The notes under the pieces are model-generated. The model was not told where the DNA came from, made no database searches, and saw only the letters and a list, made by a program, of their open reading frames with translations. Shown piece by piece: positions 18,195 to 27,064 of a DNA stretch of 64,000 bases. Source of the DNA: Gp6-AA40 sp963818645 (lineage in GTDB: Bacteria > Acidobacteriota > Vicinamibacteria > Vicinamibacterales > UBA2999); contig CAWFTF010000012.1 in the NCBI GenBank assembly GCA_963818645.1, positions 168,443-232,442 on the forward strand, given 5' to 3'. A program made the translations under genes and the position numbers. Numbering within the stretch: the first letter of the stretch is position 1; each line of letters opens with the position of its first letter.

Positions 18195-18953
18195 GTGAGC
18201 GACAGCACCGAATCAGTTCGTCTTCAGAAGATCCTCTCGCAGGCTGGCGTCGCGTCGCGGCGTGCTGCAGAGAAGCTCATCGCCGACGGCCGCGTCAGCG
18301 TGAACGGCAAAACCATCCTGACGATGGGCGTGAAGGTCGATCCGCAGAAGGACGATGTTCGCGTCGATGGAAGCCGGATCAAGGCTGCCGCGCGGTTGCG
18401 CTACATCCTTCTCTACAAGCCGACGGGTTTCGTCACGACGCGCTCGGATCCTCAGCGCCGACGCACTGTCATGGATCTGCTCGCAGGGGTGCGTGATTAC
18501 GTCTACCCTGTTGGCCGGCTCGACTATGACACTGAAGGACTTCTGCTCCTGACGAACGACGGCGACCTCGCTGCCAGGCTGACGCATCCGCGTCACGGCG
18601 TGGCACGCACCTACGAAGCGAAAGTAGCAGGGATGCCCGACCGCGAAGCGATCGAGCGGCTGCGAACGGGGATTCCGCTCGACGGACATCGAACGCTCCC
18701 CGCCGACGTGATGTTACTGAACGAAGGACGACGAGATAGCGCTGGCGTCCTGCGGCTGACGATTCGCGAAGGGCGCAACCGCCAGGTCAGACGGATGTGT
18801 GAAGCCGTCGGTCACCCGGTTCAACACTTGAAGAGAACGAAGTTCGGCTCGCTGTCCGATCGCCGTCTTCGCCCAGGAGAATGGCGCGAGCTGGAGCCGA
18901 GGGAAATACAGAACCTGAAAGTGGAAAGTTCAAAGGTCAAAGTGAGGAAGTAA
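18195..18953 (+). CDS. rluB: Pseudouridine synthase, RluB/RsuA family
   Basis: 252 residues from GTG 18195 (VSDSTESVRLQKILSQAGVA). The N-terminal S4 domain (SRRAAEKLIADGRVSVNGK) is followed by the catalytic domain with VGRLDYDTEGLLLLTNDG, where the Asp in GRLD is the catalytic residue, and NRQVRRMCEAVGHPV. It isomerises uridine in rRNA; RluB (23S) is favoured over RsuA but not proven. The last ten residues (VESSKVKVRK) are encoded by a heptamer repeat. It converges on scpB with one base between stops, and rluB next to scpAB is a common bacterial arrangement. Confidence 0.93.
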   Translation: MSDSTESVRLQKILSQAGVASRRAAEKLIADGRVSVNGKTILTMGVKVDPQKDDVRVDGSRIKAAARLRYILLYKPTGFVTTRSDPQRRRTVMDLLAGVRDYVYPVGRLDYDTEGLLLLTNDGDLAARLTHPRHGVARTYEAKVAGMPDREAIERLRTGIPLDGHRTLPADVMLLNEGRRDSAGVLRLTIREGRNRQVRRMCEAVGHPVQHLKRTKFGSLSDRRLRPGEWRELEPREIQNLKVESSKVKVRK

Positions 18954-18993
18954 GTTATTCACTTTGTCCTTCGACCTTTAAACTTTCAAGTTC
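18911..18993. repeat. AT-richer heptamer-type inverted repeat across two convergent gene ends
   Basis: GAAAGTTCAAAGGTCAAAG on the left (18918-18945) faces CTTTGTCCTTCGACCTTTAAACTTTC on the right (18962-18989). The arms encode the C-termini of both rluB (plus) and scpB (minus), and may also act as a bidirectional terminator hairpin. Confidence 0.65.
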
Positions 18994-19623
18994 GTCCTCA
19001 TCCAGCGGCAGCATGTCTTCCCGCGGAGTGGTTTCCATGAGCCCTGCCGGTGGGTCGAAGCCGAGCGCCTCGGCCATGTCTTCGATCTTGGGCAGGTCGT
19101 GGAGATCCTTGAGCCCGAATCGAATCAGGAATTCCTTTGTCGTCGCATAAAGGAACGGACGGCCGACGACGTTCTTGCGGCCGACGATTTTGATCAGATG
19201 CCGCTCGAGCAGTGTGGAGAGCACGCCTGACGTGTTCACGCCGCGGATCTCCGTGATCTCGAGCGCCGTGATCGGCTGCTTGTAGGCGATGACCGCGAGC
19301 GTCTCGAGCCCCTGCACCGTCAGCTTCGACGACGAGCGCTCGTGAAAGAGCCGCCTCACCCACTCGTGCAGATCGGGACGGGTGACGATCTGATAGCCGC
19401 CAGCGACTTCCACCATCTGCAAGCCGGGCCGGTTCTCATAGTCGGCCTTCAGCGCTTCGATGGCCGCGAGCACGTCCTCTTTCGGTTCCTCAGCGAGCAA
19501 TTTGAAGAGCATCTTCGGCGTCATCGGATCGGGCGAGGCGAAGATGAGCGCCTCGACAACGGCCTTCACCTCCGCCGCGACCACGGTCGCTTTCGGCTCT
19601 TCGTTCAGTGTTTCGTTCGACAT
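18955..19623 (-). CDS. scpB: Segregation and condensation protein B
   Basis: 222 residues, typical for ScpB, the winged-helix kleisin partner of SMC-ScpAB chromosome condensin. Motifs are VEALIFASPDPMTPKMLFKLL, PGLQMVEVAGGYQIVTRPD, LTVQGLETLAVIAYKQPIT, and RGVNTSGVLSTLLERHLIKI with GRPFLYATTKEFL. The final residues (LESLKVEGQSE) lie within a repeat. scpA lies 50 bp upstream in the same direction. smc is not in the window. Confidence 0.96.
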   Translation of the reverse strand: MSNETLNEEPKATVVAAEVKAVVEALIFASPDPMTPKMLFKLLAEEPKEDVLAAIEALKADYENRPGLQMVEVAGGYQIVTRPDLHEWVRRLFHERSSSKLTVQGLETLAVIAYKQPITALEITEIRGVNTSGVLSTLLERHLIKIVGRKNVVGRPFLYATTKEFLIRFGLKDLHDLPKIEDMAEALGFDPPAGLMETTPREDMLPLDEDELESLKVEGQSE

Positions 19624-19673
19624 CGCTCTCTCCGCCGGGTCTACACAGCAAGACCCGGCCTGCGTGACCGCCG

Positions 19674-20471
19674 TTACGTCACGGGATCATCAATCGGGTG
19701 CGGAGCGTCCGCCGGCCGCGCGCGCTTGTAGACGCGAATGGGACCCACTCCGCCCGACTGGAAAACCCGAATCAACTTCAATCTGATCATCTCGAGCAGC
19801 GCGAGGAACGTGACGATCAGGAACGGACGCGAACCGTCGCCGTCGCCGAACAGATCCTCGAAGCCGCACGCTTCGGTTTCCGAGAGGCGTCCGAGCACCT
19901 GCTTGATGCGATCCTCGATCGACATCTGCGACGGCGGCAGGATGACCATCGGCCGCCGGCTCGCCCGCTCGAGCACTCCCTTGAATGCGCTCAGGAGTCC
20001 GAAGAGATCCACTTCCAGTTCCGGCTCGTAGTCGTCGCCAGCCGCATCGGCGACGCGCTCGTCCGGACGCATATACTGCGCGCTGCGCAGCGTCTCTCGA
20101 TCGTGCAGAAGCTCCGCAGCCGCCTTGTATTTCTGATGCTCCAGCAGCCTTCTGACGAGCGCCTCGCGGGGATCCTCCTCAAGCCCTGCGTCTTCCTGCG
20201 CCGGGTCTGGCCGCGGCAGCAGCGTCCGTGACTTGATGTGAATCAGCGTCGACGCCATCACCAGGAACTCTCCCGCCACGTCGAGATTGAGATCCTGCAT
20301 CAGCGTGATGTAACCGAGATACTGCTCGGTGATGAGGGCGATCGGAATGTCGTAGATGTTCAGCTCGCTCTTGCGAATCAGGTGAAGGAGCAGATCGAGC
20401 GGTCCCTCAAAGGCGTCGAGCTTGACCTGGTATGCGTCAGGAGATGATTCGAAGTCGATGTTCTCGTTCAC
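19674..20471 (-). CDS. scpA: Segregation and condensation protein A
   Basis: 265 residues, a kleisin. The N-terminal domain has YQVKLDAFEGPLDLLLHLIR and KSELNIYDIPIALITEQYL, with GEFLVMASTLIHIKSRTLLP. The C-terminal winged helix (FLIVTFLALLEMIRLKLIRV) contacts the SMC head. It forms the condensin complex with ScpB and SMC. The order trpS-scpA-scpB in one direction suggests co-transcription. Confidence 0.96.
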   Translation of the reverse strand: MNENIDFESSPDAYQVKLDAFEGPLDLLLHLIRKSELNIYDIPIALITEQYLGYITLMQDLNLDVAGEFLVMASTLIHIKSRTLLPRPDPAQEDAGLEEDPREALVRRLLEHQKYKAAAELLHDRETLRSAQYMRPDERVADAAGDDYEPELEVDLFGLLSAFKGVLERASRRPMVILPPSQMSIEDRIKQVLGRLSETEACGFEDLFGDGDGSRPFLIVTFLALLEMIRLKLIRVFQSGGVGPIRVYKRARPADAPHPIDDPVT

Positions 20472-20496
20472 GTCGCGGTCTACTCAACAGCTCAGG

Positions 20497-21501
20497 TTAG
20501 TATCTCAATTTCATCGCGTCCCTGACGCGCTCCATGGTCGCCTGCGCAATCACCCGCGCCCGGCGCGATCCCTCGACGAGAACCTCGCGCATGTGATCCG
20601 GCCTGGCCATGACCTCGCGCCGCCGCGCGCGCACCGGCTCGAGCGCCGCGTTCATCGCTGCCGCGAGCTTGGTCTTCACCTCGACGTCGCCCACTTTTCC
20701 GGCGCGGTAGCGCGCTTTCAGATCGTCGACCTCGGCGACGTTCGTGTTGAACGCATCATGGTACATGAAGACCGGATTGCCTTCGACGGTGCCCGGCACG
20801 TCGGCACGCACACGTTTGGGGTCCGTGTACATCTGCCGCACCTTCTTCGTCACCGCCTCGGCATCGTCGGTCAGGTCGATGGTGTTGCCATAGCTCTTGC
20901 TCATCTTCCGGTTGTCGAGACCCGGCAGCCGCGGGACCGGCGTCAGCAGTGGTTGAGGCTCGACGAGGACTTCTCCGTAGAACTGATGGAAGCGACGAAT
21001 CGTTTCGCGCGACAGCTCCAGGTGCGCAACCTGGTCCTCGCCGACCGGCACGAACTTGCCGTCGTAGATCGCGATGTCTGCCGTCTGCAGCAGCGGATAG
21101 CCGAGGAACCCGAGCGTGGAGAGGTCTTTGTCGGTCAGCTGCTCCTGCTGTTCCTTGTAAGTGGGGACCCGCTCGAGCCACGGAATCGGAACGACCATGG
21201 ACAGCATCAGCGCCAGCTCCGCATGTTCGGGCACGAGCGACTGGATGAAGAGCGTGCTCCGCTCGGGATCGACACCAGCCGAGATCCAGTCCGCGACGTT
21301 GTCGATCGCGTTCGACGTAATCGACTTCGTGTTGGCGTACTCGCTCGTCAGCGCGTGCCAGTCGGCGACGAAATAGAAACAGTCGTACTTCTCCTGCAGC
21401 GGGGCCCAGTTCTTGAGCGCTCCGACGAGGTGACCGAGGTGCAGTTTGCCCGTCGGGCGCATCCCCGACACGACACGGGGTCTCTGAGCCGTGGTGTTCA
21501 C
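20497..21501 (-). CDS. trpS: Tryptophanyl-tRNA synthetase
   Basis: 334 residues from GTG 21501 (VNTTAQRPRVVSGMRPTGK). A longer frame to 21747 is the overlapping end of the protease gene in another frame. The class I HIGH-type motif is PTGKLHLGHLVGA and the KMSKS motif is NRKMSKSYGN. The Trp-specific TDKDLSTLGFLGYPLLQTAD region and the C-terminal VRARRREVMARPDHMREVL are present. It charges tRNA-Trp. The GTG start overlaps the upstream stop (GTGA), indicating translational coupling with the site-2 protease gene. Confidence 0.96.
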   Translation of the reverse strand: MNTTAQRPRVVSGMRPTGKLHLGHLVGALKNWAPLQEKYDCFYFVADWHALTSEYANTKSITSNAIDNVADWISAGVDPERSTLFIQSLVPEHAELALMLSMVVPIPWLERVPTYKEQQEQLTDKDLSTLGFLGYPLLQTADIAIYDGKFVPVGEDQVAHLELSRETIRRFHQFYGEVLVEPQPLLTPVPRLPGLDNRKMSKSYGNTIDLTDDAEAVTKKVRQMYTDPKRVRADVPGTVEGNPVFMYHDAFNTNVAEVDDLKARYRAGKVGDVEVKTKLAAAMNAALEPVRARRREVMARPDHMREVLVEGSRRARVIAQATMERVRDAMKLRY

Positions 21502-22165
21502 GCTTCTCGCTTCCTCAGTTTCCTTACAGCAACCAGTCCGAGCACGACGTTGTAGATGGGATAGACAACCGCGGCGAACACTCCGGTCAGGAGCAGCACG
21601 TACAGGATCAGGAAGCCGTACGGGCCGCAGGCTGTCGTACAACTGCGCCACCTGTCCCTTCAGCAGCCCTGCGAGGACGTTGCCGCCGTCGAGCATCGGC
21701 ACCGGGAGCATGTTGAAGACTGCCAAGAGCACGTTCAGGCTGCACAACGCGATTGAGCGAAGGCACGACCACGCGAATATCGACCGGCCATCGACTCGAA
21801 GCCCGCCCGAGGAGGTGAAAGACGACAGCGCCGACCACTGCGATCACGAGATTGCTCGCTGGTCCGGCGGCCGCGATGAGCATGAACTTCTGTCTCCAAT
21901 CGGGGCCGAGATTCCTCGTGTCGACCGGAACCGGCTTGGCGTAACCGATGATCGGCAGGTTCGAGAAGATGGCAATCAGCGGCAGCACGATCGTGCCGAA
22001 GACGTCGACGTGCGCCACCGGGTTGATGGTCAGCCGGCCAAGCCGGCGCGCGGTGTTGTCGCCGAGCCGATTCGCCGACCACGCATGCGCCGCCTCGTGG
22101 ATCGAAAGAGACCCGATCATCACCACGAACTGCATCAGGAGCAGGACTGGATCGATATTGAGCAA
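21498..22165 (-). CDS. Site-2 protease (M50) family membrane protein (two frameshifts)
   Basis: The N-terminus MLNIDPVLLLMQFVVMIGSL with the zinc motif SIHEAAHAW is at residues 21-29. It continues through PVAHVDVFGTIVLPLIA, WRQKFMLIAAAGPASNLVIA, and breaks near 21760. It resumes as CSLNVLLAVFNMLPVPMLDG, where the second zinc ligand Asp lies in PVPMLDGG. A second break near 21630 precedes the last TM segment (LILYVLLLTGVFAAVV) and KLRKREA. Corrected length about 222 residues. These intramembrane metalloproteases are small standalone enzymes of mostly unknown substrate and are often next to trpS and scpA. Confidence 0.88.
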
Positions 22166-22345
22166 GCCGGACTCAGCGTACCACAGCGATTGCGGCTTCG
22201 CGCTGACGTGCCCGAAAGATTTCGCGGCCGCCGCGAATTACTTCACGGTCGGCTCGCTTGGAGACCGGCTATTCCGAAGACAGGTGCGCGCCGCGCTCGG
22301 CACGATCGGTGCTCTCTCCGATGTGACTGTTTGAGGGAGGATGCC

Positions 22346-22855
22346 ATGACACGCGGATTCACCCGCATTCTCGTTCCCACTGACTTCAGCGCTCCATCGG
22401 ACGCTGCGCTCGCGGCGGCAAAAGAGCTCGCGACGCGGTTCGGAGCCTCGCTTCACCTGGTTCACGTACTCGAGGACCCGTACGCCGTGGCGGCCTATTC
22501 GGCCGAGGCGCTCGGCTATCTCCCACCGGGCATCAAAGAGTCGTGGCACCGAGAGGCAGACAAGCATCTCAATGCGCTGCTGACGCCAGCGGAACGCTCC
22601 GCATTCAGGGCGACGACCACGGTGCTCTTCAGCGGATCGGCGGCGAGGGAGATCGTCGAACACGCCCAGGACAACAACATCAATCTGATCGTGATGGGCA
22701 CGCACGGCCGCGGAGGTCTTGCGCACCTGCTGATCGGCAGTGTGGCCGAGCGCGTCGTTCGGACTGCAACGTGTCCCGTTCTGACAGTGAGAGGGACTGC
22801 GACAGCGCGCGCATCCGCATTTCCTCAGCAGGAAGGCGTAGCCGTCGCCGGATGA
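22346..22855 (+). CDS. Universal stress protein UspA family
   Basis: 169 residues. The start ATG 22346 is chosen because GAGGGAGG lies five bases before a mini-ORF ATG and ten before this one. A much longer frame upstream is spurious. The N-terminal ILVPTDFSAPSDAALAAA, the central VLFSGSAAREIVEHAQ and the ATP-binding motif MGTHGRGGLAHLLIGSVAERVVR (GxxGxxGxxxGS type) predict an ATP-binding UspA fold. The last base of its stop codon abuts the stop of the convergent response regulator. Confidence 0.93.
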   Translation: MTRGFTRILVPTDFSAPSDAALAAAKELATRFGASLHLVHVLEDPYAVAAYSAEALGYLPPGIKESWHREADKHLNALLTPAERSAFRATTTVLFSGSAAREIVEHAQDNNINLIVMGTHGRGGLAHLLIGSVAERVVRTATCPVLTVRGTATARASAFPQQEGVAVAG

Positions 22856-24211
22856 TTACTCGACCTTCGCGAGCCCGAATTTCTCGATGCGGTAGCGCAC
22901 CTGATCGCGATTGACGCCGAGCAGCTGTGCCGCCTGCGTCTGGTTGCCGCCGGCTCGTTCGAGGGCCTGCACGAGGAGTTGCCGTTCGACCTCTTCGAGC
23001 TTCACCCCGTCGGGCGGCAAGACGAACTCGACCGGCGACACACTTCGCGTCAACGTGAAGTCCTGCGGCTCGAGATAGCTGCGATCGACGAGCAGCATGG
23101 CGCGCTCGATCGCATTTCGCAGCTCGCGAACGTTTCCCGGCCACTGGTAATGCTCGAGGAGCGACACCGCGGCCGGCGTCAGACCGCGAATCTTTTTGCG
23201 AAACTCACGGTTGAACTGATCGATGTAGAAGTTCGCCAGCAGCGCGACGTCGCCGCGCCGCTCGCGAAGCGGCGGCAGCGTGATCGGCATCACCTGAAGG
23301 CGATAAAACAGGTCCTCGCGAAACTTGCCGGCCTTCACATCCTTTTCAAGGTCCCGGTTCGTCGCCGCGACGACGCGCACGTCAACGCGCACATCGTTGA
23401 GCCCGCCGACCCGCTTGAACGTCTTCTCCTCGAGAAATCGCAGAAGCTTCGACTGCAGCCCTGGCGTCATCTCCCCGATCTCATCGAGGAACACGGTGCC
23501 ACCATCGGCGGTCTCGAGGAGACCGCGCTTCTGCTGCCTGGCGTCCGTAAAGGCACCGCGTTCGTGACCGAACAGCTCGCTCTCGAGCAGATGTTCGGGA
23601 AGCGCCGAGCATGTGATGTTGACGAACGCACGCGAGGCTCGATCGCTGTTGTAATGCAGCGCCTTGGCTGCCAGGTCCTTTCCCGTCCCGGTCTCCCCTG
23701 TCAGCAGAACGGTGGATGCGGGGCTCTGCGCCACCCGGCCGATGAGGGTCTTGATGGTCGTCATCGCCGGCGACGCGCCAATGATGGCTTCAATGCTGTA
23801 GTCCCGACCCTGGCTGCTGCGGAGCGCGCGGACCTCTCTGCGCAGACTGCTCGTCTCCAGCGCCTTTTCAACGAGCAGGGCGACTTCGTCGAGATTGAAC
23901 GGCTTGTTGACGTAGTGATAGGCGCCGAGTTTCATCGCCTCGACGGCGTTCTCGACCGTCGAAAACGCGGTCATCAGGATGACCAGCGTCTCGGGTGTCT
24001 GTTCCTTCACCTGCCGCAGGATCGTCAGTCCGTCTCCGTCCGGCAGCTTGAAGTCGAGCAAGATCAGATCGACGCCTTCGCTCGCCTGGGACATGGCCTC
24101 TGCGGCGGTCCCCGCCTCGCGGATCTTGTATCCCTCGCTCGAGAGACGCTCACGCAGGGACCATCGGAGAAGCGATTCGTCGTCGACAATGAGAATTGTG
24201 GCGGCAGGCAC
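22856..24211 (-). CDS. Sigma54-dependent NtrC-family response regulator (copy 1)
   Basis: 451 residues. The receiver domain is at 1-120 (TILIVDDESLLRW, phospho-acceptor D53 in LILLDFKLPDGDG). The AAA+ domain is at about 150-375 with GETGTGKDLAAKALH, the loop GAFTDA (usual sequence GAFTGA), and VFLDEIGEMTPGLQSKLLRF. The Fis-type HTH is at the C-terminus (GNQTQAAQLLGVNRDQVRYR). It activates sigma54-RNA polymerase. It is divergent from a PAS histidine kinase, its likely partner, and closely related to the regulator at 25669-27054. Confidence 0.95.
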   Translation of the reverse strand: MPAATILIVDDESLLRWSLRERLSSEGYKIREAGTAAEAMSQASEGVDLILLDFKLPDGDGLTILRQVKEQTPETLVILMTAFSTVENAVEAMKLGAYHYVNKPFNLDEVALLVEKALETSSLRREVRALRSSQGRDYSIEAIIGASPAMTTIKTLIGRVAQSPASTVLLTGETGTGKDLAAKALHYNSDRASRAFVNITCSALPEHLLESELFGHERGAFTDARQQKRGLLETADGGTVFLDEIGEMTPGLQSKLLRFLEEKTFKRVGGLNDVRVDVRVVAATNRDLEKDVKAGKFREDLFYRLQVMPITLPPLRERRGDVALLANFYIDQFNREFRKKIRGLTPAAVSLLEHYQWPGNVRELRNAIERAMLLVDRSYLEPQDFTLTRSVSPVEFVLPPDGVKLEEVERQLLVQALERAGGNQTQAAQLLGVNRDQVRYRIEKFGLAKVE

Positions 24212-24280
24212 GACGTCAGTATATCGGGACGTTCGGCCGTCCCGTGTTGCGTCCCCGAGGCAGCCTCGTTACCATCAGCC

Positions 24281-25489
24281 GTGTCCTCGGATGAGACCGC
24301 GCTGACCCGGGCCCTGGCTCGTGTGACTCGCACGGTCGCGCAATGGACCTCTTCGCGCCGCCAGGATGATGGTGCGACCCGCAGTCAACTCGCGGACTTC
24401 AAGCGCGCGCTCGACCACGCCGCGATCGTCGCGATCACTGACGTCACCGGCCGCATCAGCTACGTCAATGACACGTTCTGTGAGATTTCCGGCTACTCGC
24501 GCGAGGAGCTCCTCGGTCAGGATCACCGCATCGTCAACTCGAGCTATCACTCGAAGGAGTTCATTCGCGAGCTGTGGCGAACGATCGCGTCCGGTCACGT
24601 CTGGCAGGGAGAACTGCGCAATCGGGCCAAGGACGGTCACATCTACTGGGTCGATACGACCATTGTTCCCTTCCTGAACGAGCGCGGGAAACCGTATCAG
24701 TACATCGCCATTCGGTCGGACATCACCGCGCGAAAGCAGGCCGAGGAGAAGCTCGCGCAGCAGGCGGCCCTTGCTCGCGTGGGACAAATGGCCGCCGTCG
24801 TCGCGCACGAGGTCCGCAACCCGCTGGCCGGTATCAAGGGCGCCGTGCAGGTGCTGATGTCACGTCGCACGCCGGGTGATGCCGAACTGCCCGTGATGCG
24901 CGACATCGTGGTGAGGATCGATTCGCTGAGCGAGTTGATCAACGACCTGATGCTCTACGCAAGGCCGCGCGCGCCGCGTCTCGGCCAGGTCGAGCTGCGA
25001 CCGTTGATCGCCGATGCCGTCACGATCGTCCGCCGCGATCCCGGCGCCCAGTCCGTCGAGATCGTCGTCGAAGGCGAGGACGTATCGGCGTCGGCTGACG
25101 ATGAGCTGATCAGGGCTACCGTATTGAATCTGCTCATCAACGCCGCGCAGGCAATGGGTGGGCATGGACAGATCGTGGTGAGGCTGACGAAGTCCGGCAG
25201 CTACGCGACGATTGAGGTGCGCGACACAGGCCCGGGCATCCCACCCGAGATCAGGACACAGGTCTTCGATCCGTTCTTTACGACCAAGGCGAGAGGCGGC
25301 GGCCTGGGACTGCCGATCGCCAGACGAACGGCGGAACTTCACGGTGGATCGCTCGTGCTCGATTGCCCTGATAGCGGCGGCACTGTCGTCACGATGAGGC
25401 TGCCACTCCGGCCGGCAGCGAGCGATCCGAAGCTAGGCCGTGAAGCTGCCAATGTCGGCGCGAACGTAGTACGGCCCAATCTGCCGTAG
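24281..25489 (+). CDS. PAS-domain sensor histidine kinase
   Basis: 402 residues from GTG 24281. A longer frame upstream is antisense to the regulator gene. A PAS domain spans residues about 45-150 (AAIVAITDVTGRISYVNDTF, GHIYWVDTTIVPFLNERGK). HisKA has phospho-acceptor H176 in VAHEVRNPLAGIKGAV. HATPase has the N box LNLLINAAQAMG, G1 DTGPGIPP and FFTTKARGGGLGLPIARR. No TM segment is visible, so it is probably a cytoplasmic sensor resembling NtrB. It is likely to phosphorylate one or both flanking NtrC-like regulators. Confidence 0.93.
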   Translation: MSSDETALTRALARVTRTVAQWTSSRRQDDGATRSQLADFKRALDHAAIVAITDVTGRISYVNDTFCEISGYSREELLGQDHRIVNSSYHSKEFIRELWRTIASGHVWQGELRNRAKDGHIYWVDTTIVPFLNERGKPYQYIAIRSDITARKQAEEKLAQQAALARVGQMAAVVAHEVRNPLAGIKGAVQVLMSRRTPGDAELPVMRDIVVRIDSLSELINDLMLYARPRAPRLGQVELRPLIADAVTIVRRDPGAQSVEIVVEGEDVSASADDELIRATVLNLLINAAQAMGGHGQIVVRLTKSGSYATIEVRDTGPGIPPEIRTQVFDPFFTTKARGGGLGLPIARRTAELHGGSLVLDCPDSGGTVVTMRLPLRPAASDPKLGREAANVGANVVRPNLP

Positions 25490-25672
25490 CACTGCGGCAT
25501 CGATCAAGTCTTGCAACGCCTCGACGACCTTGCTCGACTCCCCTCCAAACAGGCGACACGCCTGATTGCGCGTCAGACGAAGCCCCGGCATCGTCCTGAA
25601 CTCTGCCCAGATACGGAACTGCAGATCCGTCGCTCCTTCAACGATCTGCGTCATGGTGCACCTCACAGTCAC
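25433..25672 (-). CDS. Small winged-helix-like protein of unknown function
   Basis: 79 residues, or 73 if it starts at MTQIVEG. It has helix-rich sequence FRIWAEFRTMPGLRLTRNQA, CRLFGGESSKVVEALQDLID and AAVLRQIGPYYVRAD, reading like a compact winged helix (helix-turn-helix then a beta wing). The ATG overlaps the stop of the upstream regulator gene (ATGA), so translation is probably coupled to it. Its 3' end overlaps the convergent kinase gene by 57 bp. I do not recognise a named family. Confidence 0.7.
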   Translation of the reverse strand: MTVRCTMTQIVEGATDLQFRIWAEFRTMPGLRLTRNQACRLFGGESSKVVEALQDLIDAAVLRQIGPYYVRADIGSFTA

Positions 25673-27054
25673 GCGGAGGCAGAGGTCATCGCCTCGTGCC
25701 CCGGTTTCGTCAGGCCGAACTTCTCAATGCGATACCGAACCTGATCGCGATTGATCCCGAGCAGGTGTCCGGCCTGCGTCTGATTGCCTCCGGCGCGTTG
25801 CAGCGCCTGAATCACCAACTGGCGCTCCACGGTCTCGAGGTCGACACCCTCAGGCGGAAGGCGGAACGTTGCCGGTGTCGCCGCTTTCGACAACGTGGCG
25901 AAGTCCTCGGCACCAAGCAGACCATGATCGGCGAGCAGCATCGCCCTTTCGATCGCATTGCGAAGCTCGCGCACGTTGCCCGGCCAGCGGTACTGATCGA
26001 GCATCGCCTGGGCACCTGGCTGCAGGCCGCGCACACGCTTGCGGAACTCGCGGTTGTAGCGGTCGATGTAGTGCGCGACGAGCAGACGGATGTCGCCGAC
26101 GCGCTCACGTAGCGGCGGAAGGCGCACAGGCATGACCTGCAGCCGATAGAACAGGTCTTCGCGAAACCGTCCGGCCCTGACTTCATCATCGAGTGAACGG
26201 TTGGTGGCGGCGATCACCCGCACATCCACGCGGATGTCGTTGAGACCACCGACACGTTTGAAGGTACGGTCTTCGAGGAATCGAAGCAGCTTCGCCTGAA
26301 GGCCCGGCGTCATCTCACCGATCTCGTCGAGGAACACCGTCCCGCCATCTGCTGTCTCGAGCAGACCGCGCTTCTGCTGACGGGCGTCGGTGAACGCGCC
26401 GCGCTCGTGGCCGAACAACTCGCTCTCGAGCAACTGCTCCGGCAGCGCCGAGCACGTGATGTTGACGAAGGGCTTCGAGGCCCGCTCGCTGTTGAAGTGG
26501 ATCGCCTTCGCGGCGAGGTCTTTCCCCGTTCCCGTCTCCCCCGTCAGCAAGACCGTCGTCGCAGGGCTCGCGGCAATCCGCTCCAGCAACGACTTCGCTT
26601 CGACCATTGCAGACGATGAGCCGATGATCGCGTCGAAGCCGTAGTCGCGGCTTTGACTCCCGCGAAGCATGCGTACTTCGCGCCGCAGGCGGCTGGTCTC
26701 GAGCGCCTTCTCGACGACGACCGACACGTCGTCCAGATTGAATGGCTTGTTCAGATAGTGATACGCGCCGTGCTTCATCGCGGCAACGGCATTCTCGACC
26801 GTCGAGAACGCGGTCATGAGAATCACCAGCGTATCCGGCGACGACTCCTTGATCTGGCGAAGGAGCGTCAACCCGTCACCGTCAGGGAGCCGTTGATCCA
26901 ACAGCACCAGATCGACCGCCGGCGTCAGCTTCTCGATCGCGCTGGCAACAGTCCCGGACTCGAGGACGGTGTAGCCGTCCTTGCGGAGCCGCTCCCGCAG
27001 CGACCAGCGAACGAGCTCCTCGTCGTCAACGATCAGCACAGTGGCTTGCGCCAT
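25669..27054 (-). CDS. Sigma54-dependent NtrC-family response regulator (copy 2)
   Basis: 461 residues with the same architecture as the regulator at 22856-24211 and high similarity throughout. It has a receiver (TVLIVDDEELVRWSLRERL, phospho-Asp in LVLLDQRLPDGDG), AAA+ (GETGTGKDLAAKAIHF, GAFTDA in place of GAFTGA) and Fis HTH (GNQTQAGHLLGINRDQVRYR). The paralogues flank a single kinase gene. Small gene 25433-25672 follows and overlaps its stop. Confidence 0.95.
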   Translation of the reverse strand: MAQATVLIVDDEELVRWSLRERLRKDGYTVLESGTVASAIEKLTPAVDLVLLDQRLPDGDGLTLLRQIKESSPDTLVILMTAFSTVENAVAAMKHGAYHYLNKPFNLDDVSVVVEKALETSRLRREVRMLRGSQSRDYGFDAIIGSSSAMVEAKSLLERIAASPATTVLLTGETGTGKDLAAKAIHFNSERASKPFVNITCSALPEQLLESELFGHERGAFTDARQQKRGLLETADGGTVFLDEIGEMTPGLQAKLLRFLEDRTFKRVGGLNDIRVDVRVIAATNRSLDDEVRAGRFREDLFYRLQVMPVRLPPLRERVGDIRLLVAHYIDRYNREFRKRVRGLQPGAQAMLDQYRWPGNVRELRNAIERAMLLADHGLLGAEDFATLSKAATPATFRLPPEGVDLETVERQLVIQALQRAGGNQTQAGHLLGINRDQVRYRIEKFGLTKPGHEAMTSASA

Positions 27055-27064
27055 GACTCAATCC

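Noticed and set aside
22979..24280. N-terminal extension of the histidine kinase frame
   Set aside because: It is antisense to the response regulator and carries no motif; the kinase starts at GTG 24281.
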